Below are positions 12,087 through 22,412 of a stretch of 64,000 bases of DNA, in pieces. The stretch's first letter is position 1. Each line of letters starts with the position of its first letter. A model generated the notes under the pieces. The model saw only the letters and a list, made by a program, of their open reading frames with translations, had not been told where the DNA came from and ran no database searches. This DNA comes from Dioszegia crocea. Its lineage: Eukaryota > Basidiomycota > Tremellomycetes > Tremellales > Bulleribasidiaceae. A program made the position numbers and the translations under genes. The stretch lies in contig BCKK01000004.1 of NCBI GenBank assembly GCA_001600615.1, positions 620,001 through 684,000 on the forward strand, read 5' to 3'.

Positions 12087-13247
12087 ATGGTATTCTACGT
12101 AGGTGGAAGAGGGTGATAGGATATGCGATCTGGCTAGCGGATCGTAAACACTGCAGCGCGGGCCCGCCTGACTTGCTGATACCAGTCGTAAAACGAGTAT
12201 GTACCAGTGCACATAGTCATAGCCATCAGAAAGAGCTTAACGTCTGCGTCCCACGACAGACGGGGGATATTATACTCCAACCGGGAGTGACCTCGTTGAC
12301 TCCTTGGTACGGGAGTGCTGGTTTTACTCCTTAGCATGGGAGAGCTGATGCTGGCACGCAGGAAGCCCCCTGCAAGTGATACGCATCTCGACCCCTGAGT
12401 GATGTGGCCTATAAGCTGGGCCAATCATCGGCCACACCCTGTGGGTCCCGAGATGAATACTACCTGCCAGTCATCTTTTAAGTCCTTGCCGTGGACGTCA
12501 TCGCCACCATCAGTCCTCTGGGGCACGAGAGGTAGAGCCAATCATCGATGATTAAAGACCCCGGCTCCGGGTGGTCGGACGAGGGGCGGTGGTGACCTCC
12601 GCACCCTCCGCAGTTGAGTCGAGACTTGGAGAAGCATGCTACGAGTTGTTAGGTCGGTTAATGGGTAGTAGGTGAAATTGGTGGAAGCGTTGTATATGTA
12701 CGAAGAGTGCGGACGGAAACTTTGCGCCACCCTGTTTGTGAGTCTGTGACTCCGCGTCATGGACCGGTCGAGTGTGACATCTATGATCGCTCATGCACAG
12801 CAATCGTAAATGACATCATGCTCGATGGAGAGCACATGCTGCATCCCATTCAGATTTGAGACATGCATACTCGCAGCACTGCTTCGACAGGCTTCGACCC
12901 GGCCGGAGCCTGCCAATATTACTGAAAGAGGCAAGGAGTTTTGGTCATGGGAAAAAGTGCCTGAGCGGAGATCTGAAACAGAGAATGTGAGACATGAAAC
13001 GCGGGCGAGAATCGCGTTCACAGTGTGGAGCCTCGGTCCAGACTGAGTCTGGACTCAGCGATTGAGCAACCCGCCATCTCTGCAAAGCTATTTCGAGTTG
13101 CTGTGTAGCCAGGACAGCTGACTAGGGTCCTAGGGCCTGAGAATCGACTCGATGCAGCACTCAAGTTGCCACCCTCTTCCCAGCAGTGCAATACATCCCT
13201 CATCTATCAACTCATTCACATACTGACCTCTTGATAACATCTTCATC
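12087..13247. other. Gene-poor interval between HIS2 and the kinase gene
   Basis: About 1.2 kb without a gene I can support. It holds only short open frames without recognisable protein features. Seen directly: a repeated GCCAATCATCG at about 12422 and 12538, GC-rich patches, and the palindrome listed separately at 13036-13054. The right part is presumably the promoter of the kinase gene. No tRNA cloverleaf or B-box that I would trust was found. Confidence 0.5.
13036..13054. repeat. 19-bp palindrome upstream of kinase gene
   Basis: GTCCAGACT, one G, then AGTCTGGAC: two perfect 9-bp arms about 195 bp before the kinase start codon. It could be a binding site for a dimeric regulator or part of an RNA hairpin; sequence alone does not decide. 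Confidence 0.45.
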
Positions 13248-14996
13248 ATGCCCTTCCCCAATGCTCAGAAAACACCTCCCTTCGTCATCCCTGACAAGTT
13301 CTCCACCAGGTACAAAGTGGTGAAATATCTCAGTGAAGGCAGCTTTGGTCGAGTTTATGAGGTTGAAAGTCTCGCATCGCGGAACCACTACGCCTTGAAA
13401 CTCGTCCGATACAAGGATGAGCGAGAGCATGAGCATATGAAGAAAGAGATGTGAGTCTCCACTGAGGGTGCAGAAGGGCGTCCCTTTGTCGAAAGCACAG
13501 GAAGCTGGCTGATGAAGCAGGCAGTTCAATTCTGCACTCAGCCATCCCAATGTCGTTTCTGTGCATGAGTGTATGGACGACGTAAAGAATCGGCAGATTG
13601 TATTTTTAATGGAGGTGAGTACAATCAAAGTATGGAGGCTCTGGTCTGACAATGAAGTTGTGCAACAAGGATCTGAGCGGCTTGATTGAGGACCGGCGCC
13701 GAGCCAAAGCCCCTTTCGAGGAGGCGGATGTATGGAAAATCATTGCGCAGCTGGTCAATGGCATTGACTATATGCACCACCCGCCGCAGCATGAGATTCA
13801 GAGGGGCCGCTTACCGATGCTGCATCGAGATCTCAAGCCTGGGAATAGTGAGTGATCTTGAAGGTCAAGAAAGATAAAGCTGATCTCAATTTCAGTTCTC
13901 GTGAAAGGTCCCGCTTTGAAAGTGTGCGACCTAGGTCTTAGCAGATTTTTGGAAGTAGGCGAGCAGGCTGGATCATTTTTGGGGGTAAGTGATTTTCCAC
14001 GCATTGCGAAAATTGGATACCAGCTAATCTGTAGACCAGGGAATATATGGCGCCAGAGGTCGCTCGGCGGGAGTACGCCGGTACTGCAGCTTATGGAACG
14101 CCATCTGACTTGTGGCCAATTGGAATTATCTTGTTTGAAATTGCCTATCGACAGTGAGCCTTCATACCCACTGATGTCCTCTGAAAGCTGTTTGGCTGAC
14201 CCTGTAGCTTTCCGTTCCCCACAAAATCCGATGGTACCCCTAAGACCTACAATCTCCCCCATCTGGGCACCCTGAGCCCAACTTACTCGACTACACTGAG
14301 GGCAACGATTACTGGTTTGTTGCAAATCAATCCCCGCCTCCGGACCACGACCCAAACGCTGCTCTCCATGACTGAGATCCGTGGAGCCCTACTTGATTTA
14401 GAGAATGACAAGAGGTACGTCCAGGTTTACTGAGTGATCGGCACTTAGATGAAGGAGAGTCGCTAACTTGTCAGGCGTGCCTCCGCCAATGAGCTCTTCG
14501 AGAAAGCCAAGGCAGATGCCAGCTCCGCCGCCCAAGACAAAAAGGATGCGGCCCGGGATAGAGCCGAAGCCGCTCGCGATAGGGCCCGCGCTGGGGAAGA
14601 CAGGGCGGCCGCCGCTGCAGATAGGACGGCTGCAGCTGCGGATAGGGCAGCAGCAGCTCAAGAGATGCGTACGATTGCTGCGGGTAGGAAGGACATTGAG
14701 CTGGGTGTCGCCGAATTTGACCGACACAAGTTGAGGCTCGAGGAAATCTTCAAGTGAGTCAGATGTGGCAGGCTTGGCATGGATACATGCTGATGTTCCT
14801 CAGACCTGCGGGAAAGCGAAATGCGCCTGACGATGTCTTCCAGGAGCCTGCGCCTAAGAGGGCAAGGCTGGAGCCGCTCGAGGTCGCCGTGGTAGTCAGG
14901 CCTCCTGCGCCCATTGTCACTGTGCCCGTGCGGATTGATCGGGGGTTCCCCAAGGCATTTTTTAGCTTCTGCCATGAATGGTTCATGGCGGAGTGA
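13248..14996 (+). CDS. Protein kinase with Ala/Asp/Arg-rich coiled-coil tail
   Basis: Eukaryotic protein kinase domain in about seven exons, family not recognised. Visible motifs: glycine loop LSEGSFGRVYEV, catalytic lysine in YALKLVRYKD, inter-lobe VFLMELCNKDLSGLI, catalytic loop HRDLKPGN, DLG in place of DFG (KVCDLGLSRF), APE motif in EYMAPEVARREYAG, and PSDLWPIGIILFEIAYRQFPF of the F-G region. All residues needed for catalysis are present. After the kinase domain (about residue 330) comes a striking charged-alanine segment built of AARDRA/AAADRT-type units, probably a long helix or coiled coil, then a short basic stretch KRARLEPLEV and a hydrophobic/aromatic C-terminal end. The tail suggests oligomerisation or a scaffold contact; substrate unknown. 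Confidence 0.85.
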
Positions 14997-15134
14997 TTGA
15001 GGATCAGTGGGGAATAAATTGCTGTGCCTTGTATTTTAATCACCTTCATGTGTATAGTTGTAGCTTTGGCCCATTCTCATATGTATTGTCGCTTGTAACA
15101 CACTCGCAAAGGTTTCACTTGACTTGCTTTCTGA

Positions 15135-15815
15135 CTATGAAATATTCTTCTCGAAAGGCGGCTCCCTAACGATCCAGCCCTCCTCTCGACTGACGACATC
15201 TTTCCAGCTCTGCCTACTCTTCATGCCCTCGGACCACCTCTTGACATTCCCCTCACTCAACGCCACACTCTCCACCTTCTTTGTCCAGCTAACCGTCGCC
15301 GCCGCCAGGTAATCCGCTACCGTCGGCTTATCCCCGGCGAGATACTCCCTCCCCTCTAGCGCCTTGTTCAAATACGACCAGCTCTGCCTGATCCTCTTCA
15401 GCGCCAGCGTTCTGACACCCTTTGCACCCTCATCCTCCCCGTCTTTGTCCGCGTAGACCCAATCCCGGAGTGCCGGAAGTAGCGAGTTGGAAATGAAGGA
15501 GTAGATTTCGAGAAAGCGCGTCCGTTCGGGAGATCCGGGAGATGGGGCAAGGTTGGCTGATGGGTGCCATTCAGCCAAGAGCAAGAGGATGGCTGATGAT
15601 TCCGTCAGAGCGGATTTGAGGTCTGAGGGTTTGGTGAGAAGGGTGGGGACTCGGCCTTTGGGGTTGAGTGAGAGGTACGAGGGGGATTGCTGCTCCTTGG
15701 CATCGAAATCGACAAAGTGGAGTGTGTGTTTGATGCCCTGGGCTTCGAGCTCGACCAGGACCCAGTGGGTGGAAAGGGAGGCAGTGTTGGGGTGGTAGTA
15801 TAGCTCGTAGGACAT
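15135..15815 (-). CDS. Glutathione S-transferase-like protein
   Basis: Single-exon 226-residue protein with the two-domain layout of cytosolic GSTs. The N-terminal thioredoxin-like part reads YELYYHPNTASLSTHWVLVE, LNPKGRVPTLLTK and ALTESSAILLLLAEWHPS, where P of GRVPTL and the E-S pair are the usual glutathione-binding elements. The C-terminal helical domain contains LEGREYLAGDKPTVADYLAA, the N-capping-box-like signature. Likely conjugates or isomerises small electrophiles with glutathione in the cytosol; substrate cannot be told. It is one of the few intronless genes here. A TATATAG box (minus strand, 15873-15867) lies about 55 bp before the start codon. Confidence 0.88.
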   Translation of the reverse strand: MSYELYYHPNTASLSTHWVLVELEAQGIKHTLHFVDFDAKEQQSPSYLSLNPKGRVPTLLTKPSDLKSALTESSAILLLLAEWHPSANLAPSPGSPERTRFLEIYSFISNSLLPALRDWVYADKDGEDEGAKGVRTLALKRIRQSWSYLNKALEGREYLAGDKPTVADYLAAATVSWTKKVESVALSEGNVKRWSEGMKSRQSWKDVVSREEGWIVREPPFEKNIS

Positions 15816-15874
15816 GGTGGTGGGGCGTGGGGGATAGTGTGGTATGGGTAGATGGTCGCTTCAGGCTATATAAG

Positions 15875-16573
15875 GGGGTTGATGAAGAGACGTCATGGAG
15901 TTGTGGAAGGCCGAGCAGCGTTACAAGGGCGTTACGCAACGGTCTCGGCTCCGTCGGTTCCGGGGACTTTCGGTTCGGGTATATCTTCCATGGGCCGCAC
16001 TAGTATGGAAGGGTACAATAGGTCAGTCCGCAGCATCTTCACCTCTGCCCATCTCCCAGCTGCCTCGCTAAATCCACGCTCAGATCCACACACTATATAT
16101 AGCGGCAGAAGCTGCGTGACGGGATCCAAAGGCACCCCCTGATTCTGAAACACCCAACACACATCCCTCGCAATTCTGTAATCAAACCATCTTTCCCCTC
16201 TCGGTCGTTTCAATTACCTCGCCCTTCGGTCCCCGTCGGACCCGTCGGACCACTGCTTCAGTCGACTCGGAAAATTTCCCGACTATCCATCCGTCCTTCA
16301 TCGCCTTCGCTGGGGTGTCTTGCTGGCGGCCAGCTTTCTACGTCAGGACATACGCGCCAGATCTGGATCTGACGACGCTGATCTGTGTTCCTGATCGATC
16401 AAAGCTCAGGCGATACAGTGGTGGAGCATCAGCAAAGGAAGCGAGGTACGTTCCTTAGCCCCCCGGTGTGTGTGTGTTCTCGGGGCTGTGATGTGATGCG
16501 TGATTTTCGGGTGGGAGCGGACGCAGCCTCGTGTGTGCCTCGGCCGAGGAATTACCCGCTGACTCGTCGCAGG
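15875..16573. other. Intergenic interval GST to Cys-rich gene
   Basis: About 700 bp with no supported gene. It holds a TATATATA at 16094-16101 and a GTGTGTGTGT tract near 16466. A 93-codon open frame on the minus strand (15932-16213) has no recognisable features and I do not call it. The interval is probably the regulatory region of the divergent GST and Cys-rich genes, and may include a 5' UTR intron. Confidence 0.4.
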
Positions 16574-16580
16574 TATATAA
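16574..16580 (+). promoter_or_regulatory. TATA box of the Cys-rich gene
   Basis: TATATAA, 138 bp before the ATG at 16712, followed by a C-rich, ATG-free leader (ACC/CTCC-rich) of the kind seen in strongly expressed fungal genes. Confidence 0.5.
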
Positions 16581-16711
16581 CGGTCCTTCGAACGAGGAAT
16601 CCCCCAACACCGCATTCCTACATACCGACTTCATCCCTAGTCTAAAGTATACGACCTGAACACCTCTCAACGTCCCTTACCCAATCGACAAGCCCCGTCC
16701 ACATCGCTACA

Positions 16712-16976
16712 ATGTGCACCGCCGCCCTCCCCTGCACAGCCGCAGCCACCTCTACTCCCTCTCACCCCGTCGATACTCGGTCCCAAGTGTCCCACCCCTC
16801 CACGCCCCATCCTCACCTTGTCAACGCGCAAGAGCCGGCGAAGTGCAGCTGCTCAGCCTGTAACTGCCCTACTATGACTATTGTAGGGATCTGTCACTTG
16901 GTATGTCTTCAGTCTTCGCTCGGTGGCGTAGAGAAAGAAGCTTACCCCATAGTGCTCCATTGGCCAACACATGTAG
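16712..16976 (+). CDS. Small Cys-rich, metallothionein-like protein
   Basis: Predicted 71-residue product from two exons: exon 1 from 16712 to the donor GTATGT after codons CHL, exon 2 of 24 nt (16953-16976) reading CSIGQHM then TAG. The N-terminal half is Ser/Thr/Pro/His-rich; the C-terminal half carries KCSCSACNCP and, across the intron, ICHLCSIG, so four spaced Cys in CxCxxCxC and a CxxC pair. This Cys pattern is like small copper or zinc metallothioneins, which bind metal ions by thiolate clusters. A TATA box and a clean leader support transcription. I do not recognise a specific family, and without splicing the frame would run on to 17173 with no further Cys pattern. Function as metal binder is inference. 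Confidence 0.5.
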
Positions 16977-17323
16977 TCGCCCTCACCCCCTCCGCCCCAT
17001 CCTCCCTTCGCGCTCTCCCTCTCACTGTGCACAAAACTACATGCGAAATCATCGGTACACCTCTCCGTCGCTCAATCCGCTCTCATGCCATTATTCGCCA
17101 CCCCCACATGTGGATATATCGCCATGGCGTCGGTACTCGCAACGGACAAGAAGAGTTCTCCTTCTGGGTTTAGGGTGGGCTGCAGGGGGAAAGTCAGTCA
17201 TTTCGGGAAGGCAAACGGCGAGACAGTCATGTAAAGAAGGAAGAAGGGAATCGAGCTTCATGCACTTGATGTGTGTGCTGCCTACCGGGCTGCCGTTACT
17301 TCTTGAATCCTTCTACCCTTTTT

Positions 17324-17535
17324 ATTACTGACTTGACTGATGGCACGTTCACAAGCCCTCGGTGCTGATCTTCAGACCCCAGAAGGCCTCCAGATTATCT
17401 CAGTCAGTCCGAGCTTCTGCCTGTTTGATTACCGACTTGACTGATGACACGTTCAGAAGCCCTACATGCTGATCCTTTGACCCTTAGACCCCAGAAGGCC
17501 TCTAGAAGATTATCCCATTCAGTCCAAGCTTCAGG
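17324..17535. repeat. Two-copy imperfect tandem repeat, period 104 bp
   Basis: Copy 1 begins ATTACTGACTTGACTGATGG at 17324, copy 2 begins ATTACCGACTTGACTGATGA at 17428. Shared blocks in both copies are CACGTTCA-AAGCCCT, TGCTGATC, AGACCCCAGAAGGCCTC, AGATTATC and CAGTCCRAGCTTC, with small indels between. The repeat sits in the gene-poor stretch 16977-17764 downstream of the Cys-rich gene and before the 3' end of NOP6; no other feature is seen in that stretch. Confidence 0.8.
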
Positions 17536-17764
17536 TGCCAGCAACTCCACATGTCAATACGCCGTCGGGTCCACAAATGCCAATCAGTCCCGCTCCAATT
17601 GTCCACTGACACCTTCCAGAGCCCCAGAGTGCGAGCCAATTGGGTGGGCTGCCCTTTGCGCAGCCCGAGTCTTCCGACGCAGTAGTTACACTCTGAGCCC
17701 ATGAACAATGATGGTACATACAAGCAAAGTGACAAACTACACAGACCTCCCCAGCATGGCTAAA

Positions 17765-19089
17765 CTACGACCCGACGGACATGGCGTTCGCCCCTGTCGG
17801 TTCCCACCTCTTTCCTCCGCGCTGCGATGGCTGTCCGCGCTGGCCGGATTGTTGCCGATCTGACCATGGGACACGAGATTGATATGGCGCAGATGAGGAT
17901 GAGTTGCCATTAGACTAGGTGGTCAGCTTCGATCCCAACTCCAGAGAAGGAAGTAACTTACATTGCCCGGCGCCTTAACCTTGACACGCCGCCCTCCTCG
18001 AATCTTCATCCCATCCTGGTATTCCGCTGTGCTCGCTGGGGCATCACCTGAAGGCGCAGTCGACTTCTCAGCGGGAGCAGAGACTGCCGTCTTGGCCTTC
18101 TCCACGGGTGCCGCTGGTGCCGCCGAAGGCGTAGGAACAACCGCCGCTGGCTTCTCTGCCTCTGCAACCTTGCCAGCACCCTCTCTCCGCTTCGCAGCCA
18201 AAGCAGTAACCGCCGCCATCCCTTGCGCCTCTCCCCATACCCTTGGCGCCCGCTCAACAGGCACACCCTCCGCAATACCCGCTTCCCTTTCCTTCTCTTC
18301 TCGCCTTACGCGCTGCACCCCTACCCGCTCATTCCTCTCTGCAACCTTCTTGGTTCGCACCTCGCTCTTCCCACCACCGCCCGCTGTGAGTTCGACATTG
18401 ATTCGCCGTCCTGCCAGTTGGGTGTGATGTAGCTTCAGGGCAGCCTGCATGGCATCTGAAGTGGGGATTTCTAGGAAGGCAATGCCGCGGGATTTGGCCG
18501 GTTGACCGGGTTTTGTAGGCTTTGTAGTGAGTAGACGGACTTGAGGTGGGTGGCCTGGACGTTAGCGGGGTCACCACTGGCGCGATGACATGAACATACC
18601 GATAGCCTCTCTGAAATGAGCTTGAACTTCTGGCACAGTAGTCTTGAAACCAAGATTCCCTGCCGCCGTCAGCCCGGACCTTACCAAACCAACTACTGAG
18701 CTAGACTCACCAATGAACAAGATAAATCTCTGCTTAATCTCCTTCTTACTCTTCTTGCCTGATTTCTCCCCATCTCCATCCTCCTCCCAAGCCTTCCCTT
18801 TGCCCTTCCCGACATCCTTCACTTTGCCCTTCAGCCCGCCCGTCAAATCTTCAGCTTCTCCTTTATCCTCATCTGCACCTCGCTTTCGCTTCTTTGATGA
18901 TTCGCCCTTCGTCTCATCGGTAGACTTCTTTGTCGACACTACAGCATCGACATCGGCCGCATCGTCCTCCTCTTGAACGTCCTCCTCGGGAACGTCTCCG
19001 GGGATAGCTTCGCCTGTCTTTTTCGCCTTTTGCTTTTGGCGGAAGAGGAGGGCCTTTTGCTGCTTCTTGGATAGAGCTGTGACGGACAT
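17765..19089 (-). CDS. NOP6: Nop6-like RRM protein, ribosome biogenesis
   Basis: Nucleolar RNA-binding protein of the Nop6 family, which helps early 40S maturation. The N-terminus MSVTALSKKQQKALLFRQ is followed by acidic and Lys-rich stretches (SSKKRKRGADED, KSGKKSKKEIKQ) with nuclear localisation character. One RRM follows: RFILFIGNLGFKTTVPEVQA, SRGIAFLEIPTSDAMQ and the family hallmark INVELTAGGGGKS. The C-terminal part is Ala/Pro/Glu-rich with RGGRRVKVKAPGN, and ends in a Gln/Gly-rich exon. Four exons or so; the start at 19089 was chosen by comparison with yeast Nop6, with an alternative in-frame ATG at 19107. Divergent from CCP1 with about 275 bp between starts. Confidence 0.88.
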
Positions 19090-19365
19090 GATGGTAGAAG
19101 CGGGCAAGGGTTGATATCAGAGATGGACCTACGACAGATGGTGGACCACCTCCAGTGCAAAAAATCTCACTTGGCAGCGATCTTACGTGAGCTTTACACG
19201 GAGATGACTCTCCACTCCGTGTGTGTGTCGTAAGCGACGGCAACTGCCGACTGCTGGACCGGCGTTGGACGCGACTTGACCCTGACCCAATCACAGTCCC
19301 CTTATCTCCAGTCATCCCATCCAGGATCCAACTTTTTCCTCATCCCATCTCAATCCCCATACACA

Positions 19366-20910
19366 ATGTCTCTCCGTCTCGCCCCAGTAGCCCGCACCAT
19401 CTGCGCAAGGAGGTCAACCAACCTCGTCCAGGCCCGAGGACAGGTCATCAAGCGAAGGTTCGCTGATGGACCCCAAGTCGTGAGTTTGGTTTTGGGTCGA
19501 GCAATCGTATGATGTAGCCGGGGGCAGATGAGGTGGAGCTGGGACAGAAGGCACAGAGGAACTTCATTGGAAGAGAGACACTCTAGCCAAACTCGAAAGG
19601 TCTCATCATGCGATGTCGCTGACACCTCAGCACCCCCCACCTCCCCCACGCGCGTCCTCGGTGCCCTACTTCCTCGGCGCTGTAGGTCTCGCTGCCGCCG
19701 GTGCCGCCTACCTCTTCTTCGGCACAGATGGTTCTGCCAAAGACACAGCCAAGGAGATTGGAACTGCTGCCAAGGGCGCTGTCCAGGCTGTTGAGCGCAA
19801 GACTGGAATGGCACACAGCCAGGCCGACTACCAGAAGGTCTACGATGCTATTGCCGATGCGCTCGAGCTTGAGGGTTACGATGGTGAGTCGGCGAGACTC
19901 AGCTGTAATGTCGATAGTTTTCGGACAGTAGCTGATCCCAACAGATGGCTCGCTAGCCCCCGTCTTTGTCCGTCTCGCGTGGCACTGCTCCGGTACTTAC
20001 GACGACAAGGACAAGACTGGTGGTTCCAACTACGCCACCATGCGATTCAAGCCTGAATCCAGTCACGGTGCCAACAACGGTTTGGTATGTCCCTTTTTGC
20101 CCCGCCTCAAGATTTTCGCTGACTCCCAGAACCTCGCCAGGGATCACATGGAGAAGATCAAGGAGAAGTTCCCCTGGATCTCTTACGGTGACCTATGGAC
20201 CCTCGGTGGTGTTGTCGCCGTCCAGGAGTCGGGCGGACCTACCATCCCCTGGAGAGCTGGCCGGATTGACGGGTTCGAGCACCACGTTACTCCCGATGGC
20301 CGATTGCCCGACGCCGCTCAGGCCGAGGACCACCTGCGCTTCATCTTCTACCGGATGGGGTGAGTTTGCAAGTTCTAGATCACCCGGATCAAAAGCTGAC
20401 GAGTATAGCTTTGGAGACAAGGAGATTGTCGCTCTTTCCGGGGCTCACGCTTTGGGCCGATGCCACACCGACCGATCCGGCTTTGAGGGACCCTGGTCAT
20501 TCTCCCCCACCACCTTTTCCAACGCTTACTTTGACCTGTTGATGAACGAGAAGTGGAGATGGCGCAAGTGGAACGGACCCGCCCAGTACGAGGACAGCAA
20601 GACCAAGACTTTGATGATGCTTCCGTGAGTTCGACCGCGCCTAGCTCCTGATCTGGCAAAAGCTGACAATGCAGCACTGACATGGCTCTGATCAAGGACA
20701 AGAGCTTCCGCAAGTACGCCGAGAAGTACGCCAAGGATGAGGGAGAGTTCTTCAAGGAGTGAGTTGTCTTATGGCCCTTCTGCGTGAGGTCACCTGAATA
20801 CAGCTGACTCCTCCAGCTTCTCTGCGGCCTTTGCTAAGCTCCTCGAGCTCGGTGTCCCCACTGCTCAGTTCCCATCGCAGTCTTGGTCTATGGGCGGTGC
20901 GCAGAAGTAG
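19366..20910 (+). CDS. CCP1: Mitochondrial cytochrome c peroxidase
   Basis: Heme peroxidase of the mitochondrial intermembrane space that reduces H2O2 with electrons from cytochrome c. The N-terminus [20 protein letters not shown] is an arginine-rich presequence, followed after an intron by the hydrophobic sorting segment [18 protein letters not shown]. Catalytic sites are intact: distal [11 protein letters not shown] (Arg, Trp and His), proximal [12 protein letters not shown], and the conserved Trp in [16 protein letters not shown]. The distal Trp marks it as a cytochrome c rather than ascorbate-only peroxidase, although the family is mixed. The end [11 protein letters not shown] resembles other fungal Ccp1. 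About seven exons, roughly 380 residues. Confidence 0.95.
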
Positions 20911-21048
20911 ACGATGCGTGAAGGAAGGTGTAAAAATCAACCTAGATTGGTGATGCAAGCAACATCTTATGCCTAATTCATTTAGCCCGTTATCGAATGC
21001 GTCTGTGAATAGCTGCTATACTTGCCAGTCGGAGGACGAGTCTAGAGT

Positions 21049-21086
21049 CCTCTGGTCCTCCCAAACGATTGCAGCAAGACCAGAGG
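21049..21086. repeat. Inverted repeat between CCP1 and the E2 gene
   Basis: CCTCTGGTC (21049-21057) and GACCAGAGG (21078-21086) are perfect 9-bp arms with a 20-nt spacer in the 375-bp interval between CCP1 and the E2 start. May be a regulatory dyad or RNA hairpin in the E2 leader. Confidence 0.4.
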
Positions 21087-21286
21087 GTCCGGACCGAGTC
21101 TTGATTTATCGTTTCAAGGTGAATCCGGCCCGGAATCATGACCCGGATTTCCCCGTGCCTGATGGGCGTTTCATCCAAAAGTCGAATTTGCACCTCGAGG
21201 CCAAGTTGTCCAAGCTTCCATCACACCTTACATTCTACCTCGTCATCCATACAACCACTCTTCCCCCCTTGCTATACACCCACACA

Positions 21287-22235
21287 ATGGCGTCAAGCGC
21301 GACGAGACGAGTCCAAAAGGTGAGTTATGTAGCGCTGATTGACTCCCTCGTTCCTCAGTCCCGCTTTGGCCAAGCCTTACCTTCACCCTTCCCCTTTCCG
21401 TCCTTACGGTGATCTATAAAGCACGCACTAACGCCTGTATAGGAGCTCGCAGAACTCATGTCCAACCCACCTGACCATGTGACGGTCGTGCCCAACGAGG
21501 GCAACATGGCGATATGGGAAGTGACGATTGAAGGACCGGTACGTCATTGGCCTTCACCGAGCTGACATCTTTAGCCCAAACCATCTCCTTATAATGGCGG
21601 AAAGTTCAAGTTGGGCGTAGAGTTCGGATTGGATTATCCATTCAAAGCACCTCAGGTGAGTCAGCTCTGGCGTTCTCGTTGTTGAAAGGCGGAAGGCAGC
21701 AAGCTGACTAGGTGTAGATAAAATTCAAAACGAAGATGTATCACCCCAACATCGACAGTGACGGAAGGTGAGCTACCAAAGCGCCTGATCTTTCTACAGA
21801 TGTAACGAGAGCTGACTCAGATAGCATATGTATGGGCATGCTCAAGACTGATCAATGGAAACCATCTACCAAAATGCAGCACGGTATGTACCACCTGGCT
21901 TCCCGCGCGCTCTCTGTCCGCGACAACAGCTGATCTCTCAACAGTCTTCTTTGCGCTATACGACCTTATTGACACTCCCAACCCCGATGACCCCCTTGTC
22001 TCATCCATCGTAAGTCTTGGCTCTTGCGTCATGCCAATCCTTAGCCGCGGACACCCTGTACAGCATATCCAGACGGCTGACAAATCTTAGGCTGACCAAT
22101 ATCGTCAAGATCGGAAGAGCTTCGATCAGAAGGCTGCGGAATATACGAGACAAGTGAGATTTCCTCCTCTATCATCAGGTCCGAATTCGAACGGCTGTTG
22201 GTGACTCGTGCTGATACGGACAGTATGCTTCCTAG
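21287..22235 (+). CDS. Ubiquitin-conjugating enzyme E2, UbcH7/UBE2L3-like
   Basis: E2 enzyme that accepts ubiquitin (or a ubiquitin-like protein) from E1 on a cysteine. Seven short exons join to about 150 residues: MASSATRRVQKELAELMSNP, MAIWEVTIEGPPPSPYNGGK, GLDYPFKAPQIKFKTK, YHPNIDSDGSICMGMLK, QWKPSTKMQHVFFALYDLID and ADQYRQDRKSFDQKAAEYTR. The HPN motif is followed at the normal distance by the active-site Cys of SICMG. The WKPSTK and RKxFxxKAAEYTRQYA segments are closest to UBE2L3 as I remember it. The last exon is only TAT GCT TCC TAG. Convergent with the ABC transporter gene, 177 bp apart. Confidence 0.9.
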
Positions 22236-22412
22236 GGTTTGATGACGCAAGGTTGATTATGGTACAGGATGATTGTCCGGGAGCTGAGGTGTATGTATGA
22301 GTCATGTTCCCCACAAGATCTCTTTTTTCCGACGCTACTCAAGCAGCTCAGTGTGTTCATATTGACAGAGTACAATGGAGTTACAAATAATTTCACAGCG
22401 CTGGCTTCTTCA

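Noticed and set aside
12134..12424. 96-codon minus-strand open frame upstream of the hairpin
   Set aside because: Contains a protein-like stretch (MAMTMCTGTYSFYDWYQQV) but no family, no good start context and no supporting neighbours.
15932..16213. 93-codon minus-strand open frame between the GST and Cys-rich genes
   Set aside because: No recognisable features, no splice signals, lies in the promoter of two genes.
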